The notes under the pieces: model-generated
What the model was told of the DNA's origin: nothing
The model's database searches: none
The model's input: only the letters and a program-made list of their open reading frames with translations
In this document: positions 1 to 7,450 of the stretch, in pieces
Layout of the letters: each line of letters begins with the position of its first letter
How positions within the stretch are numbered: position 1 is the first letter of the stretch
Assembly: GCA_035515235.1 (NCBI GenBank)
Contig: DATJBS010000039.1
Location: forward strand, 1 to 38,591
From: JAMLHH01 sp035515235
GTDB taxonomy: Bacteria > Bacteroidota > Bacteroidia > Chitinophagales > JADIYW01
Direction of reading: 5' to 3'
DNA length: 38,591 nucleotides
Translations under genes and position numbers: made by a program

Positions 1-97
1 AAGAAATCAGCTGTCCGAAAACACACTTTGTAGAAAAATAGTTACTTTTAGTCATCGTTCTAATGTTTTGTAGTAATTACAAAAGTACGATATTTTT

Positions 98-124
98 GAG
101 TAGCCTTAATCGGCTACTCTTTTT
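98..124 (+). terminator. Rho-independent terminator of an upstream gene
   Basis: Perfect 8-bp stem GAGTAGCC / GGCTACTC with a 6-nt loop, followed by TTTTT. It reads as a terminator on the + strand only, because the other side has no U run. It probably ends a + strand unit lying left of the window. Bases 1-97 hold no credible ORF. Confidence 0.75.
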
Positions 125-206
125 ATTCCGGACAACAATGACTTAAAATCAGAGAAAGTCCTTTTGAGTATTAATTAAAGTTAAGTCATCATATGTAAGA
201 ATATTA

Positions 207-241
207 TTTGCCCATTAGTTGACAATTAATATCTAAATTTG
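207..241 (+). promoter_or_regulatory. Candidate Bacteroidota promoter for the S41 protease
   Basis: TAAATTTG at 234-241 fits the Bacteroidota -7 consensus TAnnTTTG. A TTTG at 207-210 could be the -33 box, but the 23-nt spacing is at the long limit. The start codon at 266 lies 24 nt downstream. Motif match only. Confidence 0.35.
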
Positions 242-265
242 AAATAATCAAGTGAAAAAATAGAT

Positions 266-1948
266 ATGAATAATAAGTTTATCGCAAGTATAGTTTTAGT
301 TTTTATAATTCTATTCCAAGTAGAGGTCTCTGCAAATAGCAATATCAACTTGGCTAAAACTAAAGAAGATAGATATGCTGAATTAGCTAAGAATATCGAA
401 ATATTTACCTCTTTATATAGAGAGCTCAATAGTTATTATGTAGATGATTTAGATCCAAATATCGTCATGAAATCTGCAATAGATGGAATGTTAGAAGAAC
501 TAGATCCTTATACTAATTATATTCCTTCTTCAGATATCGACGATTATGAATTTCAGACTACAGGAAAATATGGTGGGATCGGAGCTATTATAGGTGAAAA
601 AGATGGTAACGTATTCGTAAGACAACCTTATGAAGGCTCTCCAGCACAAAAAGCAGGATTATTATCTGGAGATATTATTTTAGAAATAGATGGTAAAAGT
701 GCTAACAACAAAAAGTCTGAGGATATCCGTCAGCTTTTACTTGGCCAACCTAATACGCCAGTTACTTTAAAAATAAATAGAGCTATTACTAGTGATACTT
801 TGACTTTCACATTTAATAGAGAGCAAATCAATATCGGGAATGTTCCTTACTACGGCATCTTAAAAGATGATATAGGCTATATTCGATTGGATCAGTTTAC
901 AGAAGATGCAAGCTTAAATGTTGCGAATGCATTGAAAGATTTAAAATCAAAAAACACGTTAAAAGGTATCGTTTTAGATCTAAGAAATAATCCAGGAGGT
1001 TTACTTCAAGAAGCTGTAGGAATCTGTAATATTTTTATTGACAAAGGAATGGAAGTCGTGGAGACTAGAGGGAAAGTTCAAGATGTCAATAAGAAGTATA
1101 TGACCAATAGCAAAGCCATAGATACGGAAACTCCACTAATAGTATTGATCAACGAAGGTTCTGCTTCTGCTTCTGAAATCGTATCAGGAGTGATACAAGA
1201 TTACGACAGAGGTTTAGTAATAGGTCAAAGAACTTTCGGTAAAGGATTGGTTCAAATTCCTAGACCTTTGCCTTACAAAGCAAGATTGAAAGTGACTGCT
1301 TATAAATATTATATTCCTAGTGGAAGATGTATCCAAGCAATCGATTACTCCAATAGAGACAATGAAGGCAAAGCTCCAATTATAGCAGATTCATTAAGAA
1401 AAGTATTTTATACAAAATCAGGAAGGCCAGTTAAAGATGGAGCAGGAATAGAGCCGGATTTAAAATTAGAAGAAGAAGTCTTTGCGCCAATATCTATCTC
1501 GTTATACACAAAAGACTTGTATTTCAAATATGCTAATATTTATAGAAATGCTCATCCAAAATTAGATTCCAATAAAATCTTTTCTTTAAGCGACGACGAG
1601 TTCAATCAATTTATAGAATTTATTGCTGACAAAGAATATGATTATACGACCAAAACTGAAGATATGTTGAGTAGTTTAATTGAAACAGCAAAAGATGAAT
1701 CTTATTATTCTGGAATTTCAGATGCTTTAGACGTATTGAAATCAAATATGAAACACGATAAAAATCAAGATGTCGTTAAACATAAAACTCAAATCAAAGC
1801 TTTATTAGAATCAGAAATAGCGAGCAGATACCAATATCAAAAAGGTAAAATAAAAGTAGAGTTGAAATATGACAATGAAGTATCAAAAGCGATGGAGATA
1901 CTTAAAGATCAGTCAGAATATAATAAAATGTTGACAGTGACTCAATAA
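266..1948 (+). CDS. S41 family C-terminal processing peptidase (CtpA/Prc type)
   Basis: A 560-residue exported serine protease that cleaves C-terminal tails of periplasmic or envelope proteins. An N-terminal signal peptide (about residues 1-23) is followed by a helical segment, a PDZ domain (about 88-175, with the GIGAIIG carboxylate-binding loop) and the S41 catalytic core. The Ser-Lys dyad is visible: Ser301 in GSASASEI and Lys326 in FGKGLVQ, 25 residues apart as in E. coli Prc (Ser430/Lys455), with Gln330 four residues after the lysine. The C-terminal ~150 residues are helical and variable in the family. The ATG at 266 gives a clean signal peptide. tsaB starts one base after the stop, so the two are probably cotranscribed. 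The substrate is unknown. Confidence 0.93.
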   Translation: MNNKFIASIVLVFIILFQVEVSANSNINLAKTKEDRYAELAKNIEIFTSLYRELNSYYVDDLDPNIVMKSAIDGMLEELDPYTNYIPSSDIDDYEFQTTGKYGGIGAIIGEKDGNVFVRQPYEGSPAQKAGLLSGDIILEIDGKSANNKKSEDIRQLLLGQPNTPVTLKINRAITSDTLTFTFNREQINIGNVPYYGILKDDIGYIRLDQFTEDASLNVANALKDLKSKNTLKGIVLDLRNNPGGLLQEAVGICNIFIDKGMEVVETRGKVQDVNKKYMTNSKAIDTETPLIVLINEGSASASEIVSGVIQDYDRGLVIGQRTFGKGLVQIPRPLPYKARLKVTAYKYYIPSGRCIQAIDYSNRDNEGKAPIIADSLRKVFYTKSGRPVKDGAGIEPDLKLEEEVFAPISISLYTKDLYFKYANIYRNAHPKLDSNKIFSLSDDEFNQFIEFIADKEYDYTTKTEDMLSSLIETAKDESYYSGISDALDVLKSNMKHDKNQDVVKHKTQIKALLESEIASRYQYQKGKIKVELKYDNEVSKAMEILKDQSEYNKMLTVTQ

Positions 1949-1949
1949 A

Positions 1950-2633
1950 ATGAATCTACCATATTTTTTATGTATTGAAACATCTTCTGGGTTTTGTTCT
2001 GTTGCTCTTAGTAGAGGAAGCGACTTCATTTATCAAGCCTTAGAAAGTGAAAAAAACCGAACTGCAGATAGAATTAATCTGTTAATAGAAGAGGTCATCA
2101 CAAATTCAGAGATTACATTCAAGGATTTAAATGCTATAGCTATCAGTGGAGGTCCTGGATCTTATACGGGTTTGAGAATTGGAGTTGCCGTGGCAAAAGG
2201 TCTAGCTTACGCACTGAGAATCCCTTTAATCCATGTGGAGACTTTTATCACCATGAAATCTAAATTAGAAGAAGTATGTGGATCTAAATTTGATAGATAT
2301 ATTCCGATGATAGATGCTAGAAGAATGGATGCTTTCACTGCAATTCTAAATGAGCAAAATGAATATATTCTTGAACCTCAATGCTTGACGATAGATCAAG
2401 CACTCATTGAAAAATGGAGTCAAAATTACCGAATAGTTATTTTTGGACACGAATTAAATAAATTTAACATACTATTACAAGAAAACCCTTTTATTATTTA
2501 TTTGAATAATATAACTTTGGAAGCGAAATACATGATCACTTCAGCTCATGAAAAATATTTCAAAAATCAATTTGAAGATATTGCATATTATGAACCTAGA
2601 TATTATAAAAAGTTCCACTCGTCGAGTAAATAA
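1950..2633 (+). CDS. tsaB: tRNA threonylcarbamoyladenosine biosynthesis protein TsaB
   Basis: A 227-residue inactive-ASKHA-fold partner of TsaD. With TsaD and TsaE it transfers the threonylcarbamoyl group to A37 of ANN-decoding tRNAs in the cytoplasm. Hallmarks are the N-terminal CIETSSGFCSVAL strand-loop and the family motif GGPGSYTGLRIG at about residues 67-78. Length matches E. coli TsaB (231). The ATG is one base after the protease stop codon, suggesting translational coupling. Its last codons run into an AT-rich spacer carrying the next promoter. Nothing looks broken. Confidence 0.94.
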   Translation: MNLPYFLCIETSSGFCSVALSRGSDFIYQALESEKNRTADRINLLIEEVITNSEITFKDLNAIAISGGPGSYTGLRIGVAVAKGLAYALRIPLIHVETFITMKSKLEEVCGSKFDRYIPMIDARRMDAFTAILNEQNEYILEPQCLTIDQALIEKWSQNYRIVIFGHELNKFNILLQENPFIIYLNNITLEAKYMITSAHEKYFKNQFEDIAYYEPRYYKKFHSSSK

Positions 2634-2666
2634 GGTATACCATGTTTTTTTATAATATTTTAATAC

Positions 2667-2693
2667 TTGCAAATAAACAATTTGATACTTTTG
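2667..2693 (+). promoter_or_regulatory. Promoter of the first ArsR-like gene
   Basis: TTG at 2667-2669, 16 nt, then TACTTTTG at 2686-2693, matching the Bacteroidota -33/-7 pattern. The start codon at 2765 is 71 nt downstream, leaving a leader that contains the inverted repeat at 2712-2744. Confidence 0.5.
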
Positions 2694-2711
2694 CCATTAA
2701 TATATTAATTA

Positions 2712-2744
2712 CTTGATAAGGTGAAAGGGAAAAGCTTTATCAAG
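2712..2744 (+). promoter_or_regulatory. Inverted repeat in the leader of the first ArsR-like gene
   Basis: CTTGATAA (2712-2719) and TTATCAAG (2737-2744) are exact reverse complements. The stem can extend by a G-U and a G-C pair, around a purine-rich loop (GTGAAAGGGAAAAG). It lies between the promoter and the ATG at 2765. It could be an autoregulatory operator for a dimeric winged-helix protein, or an mRNA hairpin near the start codon. The sequence does not decide between these. Confidence 0.45.
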
Positions 2745-2764
2745 ATATATAACAATTAAAAATT

Positions 2765-3103
2765 ATGACAGCTATGGATTCTAAAACAACATCAGCAAAA
2801 AAAACAGCTGAGCTAGTTAAATTCGATCAAAACGTTCTTAGAAAATCAGTTTTAGTGCTTAGAGCAGTAAATCATGAATTAAGACAACAAATTGTAAAGT
2901 TATTAGATGAGCACGGTCGCTTGACAGTTACTGAAATCTATGTAAAACTAAGATTAGAACAATCAGTGGCTTCTCAGCACCTTGCACTTTTAAGACGTGC
3001 CGGAGTTGTTACTACAATTAGAGACGGTAAATTCATCTATTATTCAATCGATAAGGATAGAATCGCTGAAATCTTTACTCTTTTGAGAGAACTAGTAGGT
3101 TAA
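2765..3103 (+). CDS. ArsR/SmtB-like winged-helix transcriptional regulator (first of a pair)
   Basis: A 112-residue small dimeric DNA-binding protein. After a Lys/Thr-rich N-terminal tail (about 1-25) comes the ArsR winged-helix core: helix LRQQIVKLLDEHG, then LTVTEIYVKL, recognition helix QSVASQHLALLRRAGVV, and the wing TTIRDGKFIYYSI. It has no cysteine and no obvious metal-site cluster, so metal sensing as in SmtB is unlikely and the ligand is unknown. ATG at 2765 is the first in frame, with an alternative at 2774. It has its own promoter and terminator. The second copy downstream is clearly paralogous. Confidence 0.85.
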   Translation: MTAMDSKTTSAKKTAELVKFDQNVLRKSVLVLRAVNHELRQQIVKLLDEHGRLTVTEIYVKLRLEQSVASQHLALLRRAGVVTTIRDGKFIYYSIDKDRIAEIFTLLRELVG

Positions 3104-3120
3104 AAAAATTATTCTTTTAA

Positions 3121-3157
3121 AAAAAGGTCTTAGTATTCATTTGCTAAGACCTTTTTT
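3121..3157 (+). terminator. Intrinsic terminator between the two ArsR-like genes
   Basis: AAAAAGGTCTTAG pairs with CTAAGACC followed by TTTTTT; the stem is 8 bp of mixed sequence extended by A-U pairs. It ends the first regulator transcript. Its loop contains the TTTG of the next promoter. Confidence 0.85.
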
Positions 3158-3167
3158 AATATATTTG
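3140..3167 (+). promoter_or_regulatory. Promoter of the second ArsR-like gene, overlapping the terminator
   Basis: TTTG at 3140-3143, 16 nt, then TATATTTG at 3160-3167, a full match to the TTTG/TAnnTTTG consensus. The -33 box lies in the loop of the preceding terminator hairpin and the -7 box follows its U tract. The start codon at 3219 is 51 nt downstream. Confidence 0.5.
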
Positions 3168-3218
3168 TAATATATATACAGTTTAGATATTTTAATATAT
3201 AAGTAAATACAGTTAAAT

Positions 3219-3563
3219 ATGAAAGAAGTAAATTTTAACCAAAATCAATTAGACGAAGGATATGAGGTCTTAAGGTCTATCTCTCACGATTTAAGATTAA
3301 GAATCATATCATTAATCAATGATTTAGAAGTAGTTAATGTTAATGAGATTTATAAAACTCTAAACCTTGAGCAGTCTATCACCTCACAGCATTTAAAAGT
3401 TTTAAGAGATAGTAATATCGTAGTAACTAAAAGAGATGGTAAAAGAATATTTTATTCATTAAATCATGATAAAATATCTCAAGTAAATTCTGCAATCAAA
3501 AGTTTTGATGAATTGACAAAAGCTCGAAAAATAGCAAAATCTAATTCTTCAGATAAGCAGTAA
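3219..3563 (+). CDS. ArsR/SmtB-like winged-helix transcriptional regulator (second of a pair)
   Basis: A 114-residue paralogue of the preceding gene. The cores align along their length: LRSISHDLRLRIISLI against LRAVNHELRQQIVKLL, LNLEQSITSQHLKVLRDS against LRLEQSVASQHLALLRRA, and KRDGKRIFYSL against IRDGKFIYYSI. The recognition helices differ at few positions, so both may bind similar sites or form heterodimers (inference). It has no cysteine. The N- and C-terminal tails differ, the C-terminus here being Lys/Ser-rich. It lies 55 nt upstream of polA, but no functional link with polA is evident. Confidence 0.85.
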   Translation: MKEVNFNQNQLDEGYEVLRSISHDLRLRIISLINDLEVVNVNEIYKTLNLEQSITSQHLKVLRDSNIVVTKRDGKRIFYSLNHDKISQVNSAIKSFDELTKARKIAKSNSSDKQ

Positions 3564-3618
3564 ATTACTTTAGGAGACTGCTACTCGTTTCATTATCTTT
3601 AGCGCTTAAAGAAACGAA

Positions 3619-6390
3619 ATGAGCCAACCTACTTTATATATATTTGATTCTTACGCCCTTATATTTAGAGCTTATTTTGCAATGAGTAAAAATCCTTTGA
3701 TAAATTCCAAAGGGTTGAATGTCTCCGCGATTTCTGGATTTACAAGTACATTACATGATATCATCAGTAATAAAAAGCCTACATATTTAGCTTGTGCTTT
3801 TGATGCCGCACATGTGACAGATCGCCAAGTAGAATACGATTTTTACAAAGCACATAGAGAAGAGACTCCAGAAGATATCAAAACGAGCATTCCATATATT
3901 AAGTCTATTATTGAAGGCTTTAATATTCCAATACTCGAAGTCAACGGCTATGAAGCAGATGACTTAATTGGTACCATAGCCCGTCAAGCTGAATTGCATG
4001 ATATTCATGTGTATATGGTGACGCCTGACAAAGATATGCATCAATTAGTCACCAAAGACATCTCAGTATATAAGCCGCCTTACATGGGAAGACCTTATGA
4101 AATTTTGGGTGTCAGTGAAATTTGTGAAAAATGGGAAATAGATGACCCTTTAAAAGTCATAGATATTTTAGGATTGTGGGGAGACTCTGCAGATAATATC
4201 CCAGGAGTCAAAGGAGTGGGTGAAAAGACAGCCAAAAAATTGATTAAAGAATTTGGATCTATTGAAAATATCTATGAGAATTTAGAAAGCATCAAAGGTT
4301 CTTTGAAAGACAAATTGGCCTCTTGTCAAGAAAATGCTTTTATCTCTAAAAAATTAGCCACCATTGTTATTGATGCTCCTATTGAATTTAATAAAGAGGA
4401 GTATGAATTAAACGAACCAAATAAAGAAGTGCTTTCTGAAATTTTCGCAGACTTAGAATTTCGTACTCTGGGTAAGCGAATTTTAGGAGAGACTTATTCT
4501 ATTCTTAAAAAACCAGATAATTCTGGCCAAATGTCATTGTTTGGTGGAGATAGCAATACTGAAAATGTAGAATATTCAGAAGCGGCAACTATTCTAAATA
4601 CGGAGCATGATTATCAGTTGATTGATAAAGAAGAAGAATTAATTAAAATTTTAGAAGCAGCAAAAACTAAAGGCGTTTTATCCATAGATACAGAAACCAC
4701 AGGTTTGGATCCATTGAATTGTGATTTAGTAGGCATATCTATTAGTTCTGAAGCGCATCAAGCTTATTATATCCCGTGGGAACAAGTAGACAAAAAGAAA
4801 TTCATTACCATATTAAATGAATATCTAAACGATCCAAAAATTTTGAAAATCGGACAAAATATCAAATATGATTTATTGGTTTTGGCTCAACAAAATATTC
4901 AAGTGGCCAAGCCTTTATTTGATACCATGATAGCTCACTATTTGATAGATCCGGAGACTAAGCACAATATGGACTTCTTATCTGAAACATATTTGAATTA
5001 TACTCCCGTTCCTATCCAAGAATTGATTGGTAAAAAAGGACCAAAGCAATTGAGTATGTCTGATATCGATGTCGATAAAGTCAAAGAATATGCCGCTGAA
5101 GATGCTGATGTCACTTTACAATTGTATCAAAAATTAGCACCTGAATTAAAAGAGAAAGGAATTGATAAATTATTCCAAGAAATAGAAGTTCCTTTAATTC
5201 CGGTCTTAACAAAAATGGAACAAAACGGAGTAGCTATTGATGTCAAATTTTTAAAAGATTATTCTAATGTATTTTCTGAAGAAATCTTAACAGCTCAACA
5301 AGAGATTTTTGAGATGTCAGGAACTTCTTTCAACATGGATTCTCCAAAACAATTAGGTGAAGTGCTTTTTGATTTTATGAAAATCCCTTATCAAGGAAAG
5401 AAAACTAAAACTGGACAGTACTCTACCAATGAGGAAACTTTGCAAAAATTGGCAGAAGAACAACCGATTGTCCATAAGATTTTAGACTATCGCGAATTGA
5501 CTAAGTTAAAATCTACCTATATAGATGCCTTACCTAATATTGTCAATCCTCGTACAGGTTTAGTTCATACTACTTTTAATCAAACTATAGCAGCGACGGG
5601 AAGATTAAGTTCTACGAATCCTAATTTGCAGAATATTCCAATTAAAACTGAAAGAGGAAAAGAAATTAGAAGAGCCTTTATTGCAAGAGGTGAAAATAGA
5701 GTAATTCTTTCTGCGGATTATTCTCAGATAGAGTTAAGAATTATTGCATCACTCAGCGAAGATTCCAAAATGGTGGAAGCTTTTGAGCAAGGTTTGGATA
5801 TTCACGCAGCTACTGCAGCTAACGTTTATGGAGTGGATCTAGAAAGTGTAGATAGCACTATGCGTAGAAATGCTAAAATGGTGAATTTTGGTATCATCTA
5901 CGGTATCTCTCCATTCGGATTAGGCCAAAGATTAGGCATACCAAGAACAGAAGCTGGTCATTTAATTGAGCAATATTTTGAAAAATATCCTGGAATTAAA
6001 AAGTATATGGATGAATCCATTGCTTCAGCTAAAAAGAATGGTTTTGTTCAAACTTTATACGGACGCAAAAGATATTTGAGAGATATTAGTTCTGGAAACT
6101 TTACTGTAAGAAGTTTTGCAGAACGAAATGCAATCAATGCTCCTATTCAAGGATCTGCAGCCGATATGATTAAGTTAGCGATGATTAATATTAACGAGAA
6201 AATGGAGAAAAACAAGTTCAAATCTCAGATGATATTGCAAGTTCATGATGAGTTATTATTTGATACATTCAAGGATGAAGCCGAGCAATTGAAAGAAATA
6301 GTGGAGCTGGAGATGAAGAATGCGTTAAAATTGAATGTTCCGATAGAGATTGGAATGGGAATTGGTGATAATTGGCTAGAAGCTCACTAG
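3619..6390 (+). CDS. polA: DNA polymerase I
   Basis: A 923-residue family A polymerase for Okazaki-fragment maturation and repair. The 5'-nuclease domain is at about 1-290 (EADDLIGTIARQAE, GLWGDSADNIPGVKGVGEKTA). The 3'-5' proofreading domain at about 345-520 looks active: DTETTGLD (Exo I), GQNIKYDLLVL (Exo II) and YAAEDAD (Exo III). The polymerase domain follows, with motif A DYSQIELRI (Asp700), motif B RRNAKMVNFGIIYG and motif C QVHDELLF (Asp877). Length fits E. coli PolI (928). Unlike many homologues with a degenerate exonuclease, all three exonuclease motifs are retained. The ATG follows GAAACGAA, with no Shine-Dalgarno sequence. Confidence 0.97.
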   Translation: MSQPTLYIFDSYALIFRAYFAMSKNPLINSKGLNVSAISGFTSTLHDIISNKKPTYLACAFDAAHVTDRQVEYDFYKAHREETPEDIKTSIPYIKSIIEGFNIPILEVNGYEADDLIGTIARQAELHDIHVYMVTPDKDMHQLVTKDISVYKPPYMGRPYEILGVSEICEKWEIDDPLKVIDILGLWGDSADNIPGVKGVGEKTAKKLIKEFGSIENIYENLESIKGSLKDKLASCQENAFISKKLATIVIDAPIEFNKEEYELNEPNKEVLSEIFADLEFRTLGKRILGETYSILKKPDNSGQMSLFGGDSNTENVEYSEAATILNTEHDYQLIDKEEELIKILEAAKTKGVLSIDTETTGLDPLNCDLVGISISSEAHQAYYIPWEQVDKKKFITILNEYLNDPKILKIGQNIKYDLLVLAQQNIQVAKPLFDTMIAHYLIDPETKHNMDFLSETYLNYTPVPIQELIGKKGPKQLSMSDIDVDKVKEYAAEDADVTLQLYQKLAPELKEKGIDKLFQEIEVPLIPVLTKMEQNGVAIDVKFLKDYSNVFSEEILTAQQEIFEMSGTSFNMDSPKQLGEVLFDFMKIPYQGKKTKTGQYSTNEETLQKLAEEQPIVHKILDYRELTKLKSTYIDALPNIVNPRTGLVHTTFNQTIAATGRLSSTNPNLQNIPIKTERGKEIRRAFIARGENRVILSADYSQIELRIIASLSEDSKMVEAFEQGLDIHAATAANVYGVDLESVDSTMRRNAKMVNFGIIYGISPFGLGQRLGIPRTEAGHLIEQYFEKYPGIKKYMDESIASAKKNGFVQTLYGRKRYLRDISSGNFTVRSFAERNAINAPIQGSAADMIKLAMININEKMEKNKFKSQMILQVHDELLFDTFKDEAEQLKEIVELEMKNALKLNVPIEIGMGIGDNWLEAH

Positions 6391-6408
6391 AGTTATGTAT
6401 TGTTTATT

Positions 6409-6416
6409 TACTTTTG
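6409..6416 (+). promoter_or_regulatory. -7 box upstream of the secreted coiled-coil gene
   Basis: TACTTTTG fits TAnnTTTG, 19 nt after the polA stop and 15 nt before the ATG at 6432. No clear -33 TTG is visible at the expected distance. It supports transcription starting after polA and translation starting at 6432 rather than at the earlier in-frame codon inside polA. Confidence 0.4.
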
Positions 6417-6431
6417 TATAAAATTAAAAAG

Positions 6432-7376
6432 ATGTTTAAAAAAATTACCATTATTCTAAATGTATTAGTTCTTACAGTTGGAGCTGCGTTCGCACAGCAA
6501 AGTGATTTCGTGGTGAATGAAATAGAAGGAACTTTCAGTCAAGGTCAACAAACTGGATTAGAAATTACAATCCCAGAAGTGGATTTAAAATCTATCCAAT
6601 CTTCCTTATCTAAATGGACAAAATCTAATAAAGGGAAATATGTTTCTTCGAAAAAAAGCACAGAAATTTTTCAAGATAATGTAATGTTGAGTAATGTCAG
6701 TGAAAACACAGTGGATATGTACACTATATTATCACCCAACAAGGACGGTGTGACTCTACAAACATATGTAGATTTAGGTGGAACATTTTTGTCTTCAGCA
6801 GGACATCCGCAAGCGTTTCAAGCTATGGAAAAAGAATTAATAGATTTTGCAAGAACTCAATTAGTTTCTAAAGTAAGTGATGATATCAAAGCAGAAGAAA
6901 AACAGCTTAAAAAATTAGAGTCAGAGTTCAAAACATTGACAAAAAATAATGAAAGCTACCATAAAGATATTTTAAATAATAAAGACAATATCAATAAGCA
7001 AGAATTAGCAATTGCTAAAAATGAAATTGACCAAAAAACAAAAGAGCAACAAATCTCACTTCAACAACAAATTCTTTTGTCAGCTAGAGAGAAAAGAAAT
7101 GTAATGGGCGCGACAGATGCTACGGCAAAAAAAATGTTAGACGGTCAAGTGAAAACAGAAGAGAAATCTTTGAAATCATTTGAATCTCAATTGAAAAAAC
7201 TAAAAAGCGACTATTCTTCTTCTATCAAGTCTATTGAAAAAAGCAGGACAACTATTGCTCAAAGAGAGCAAGACATCATTAAAAATGAAGAAGAGCAAAA
7301 CACTAAAAGCCAACAAATTGATTTGCAAAAGCAAATTATTGACGCAGTGAAAAATAAAAGAAGTAACATCAATTAA
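6432..7376 (+). CDS. Secreted coiled-coil protein with an internal duplication, function unknown
   Basis: A 314-residue protein of no family I recognise. The start at 6432 gives a signal peptide (MFKKITIILNVLVLTVGAAF, then AQQ); the longer frame from 6372 would overlap polA and bury it. Residues about 20-150 look globular, with a TYVDLGG segment and an AGHPQAFQAM segment. The rest is highly charged and helical. Residues 155-223 and 243-311 align without gaps over 69 positions (about 30 identical), each beginning EEK.LK..ES and ending near QQI.LQ.QI....K.KR, separated by 19 residues. This suggests two matching coiled-coil hairpins in the periplasm or at the outer membrane. A strong terminator follows at 7403. 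Confidence 0.8.
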   Translation: MFKKITIILNVLVLTVGAAFAQQSDFVVNEIEGTFSQGQQTGLEITIPEVDLKSIQSSLSKWTKSNKGKYVSSKKSTEIFQDNVMLSNVSENTVDMYTILSPNKDGVTLQTYVDLGGTFLSSAGHPQAFQAMEKELIDFARTQLVSKVSDDIKAEEKQLKKLESEFKTLTKNNESYHKDILNNKDNINKQELAIAKNEIDQKTKEQQISLQQQILLSAREKRNVMGATDATAKKMLDGQVKTEEKSLKSFESQLKKLKSDYSSSIKSIEKSRTTIAQREQDIIKNEEEQNTKSQQIDLQKQIIDAVKNKRSNIN

Positions 7377-7402
7377 TTAGTATTAGGAATTAAATATTTA
7401 CC

Positions 7403-7433
7403 TTGGCACAGTCATTTGACTGTGCCAATTTTT
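7403..7433 (+). terminator. Strong intrinsic terminator
   Basis: Perfect 11-bp stem TTGGCACAGTC / GACTGTGCCAA with loop ATTT, followed by TTTTT. It ends the secreted coiled-coil gene. An open frame can be read from the TTG at 7403 into the next gene, but those codons are simply the hairpin. Confidence 0.93.
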
Positions 7434-7450
7434 ATAGTATTCAAGTAGTT

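Noticed and set aside
80..87. A TACTTTTG promoter box on the minus strand at the left edge
   Set aside because: The motif fits but no -33 element or gene is visible within the window to support it.
11..134. TGTCCG at 12-17 and CGGACA at 129-134 as ends of a miniature mobile element
   Set aside because: Only six complementary bases, no target duplication and an ordinary terminator in between; chance is likely.
3586..3616. CGTTTC / GAAACG hairpin just before the polA start
   Set aside because: Only 6 bp with a long loop; not enough to claim a regulatory structure.
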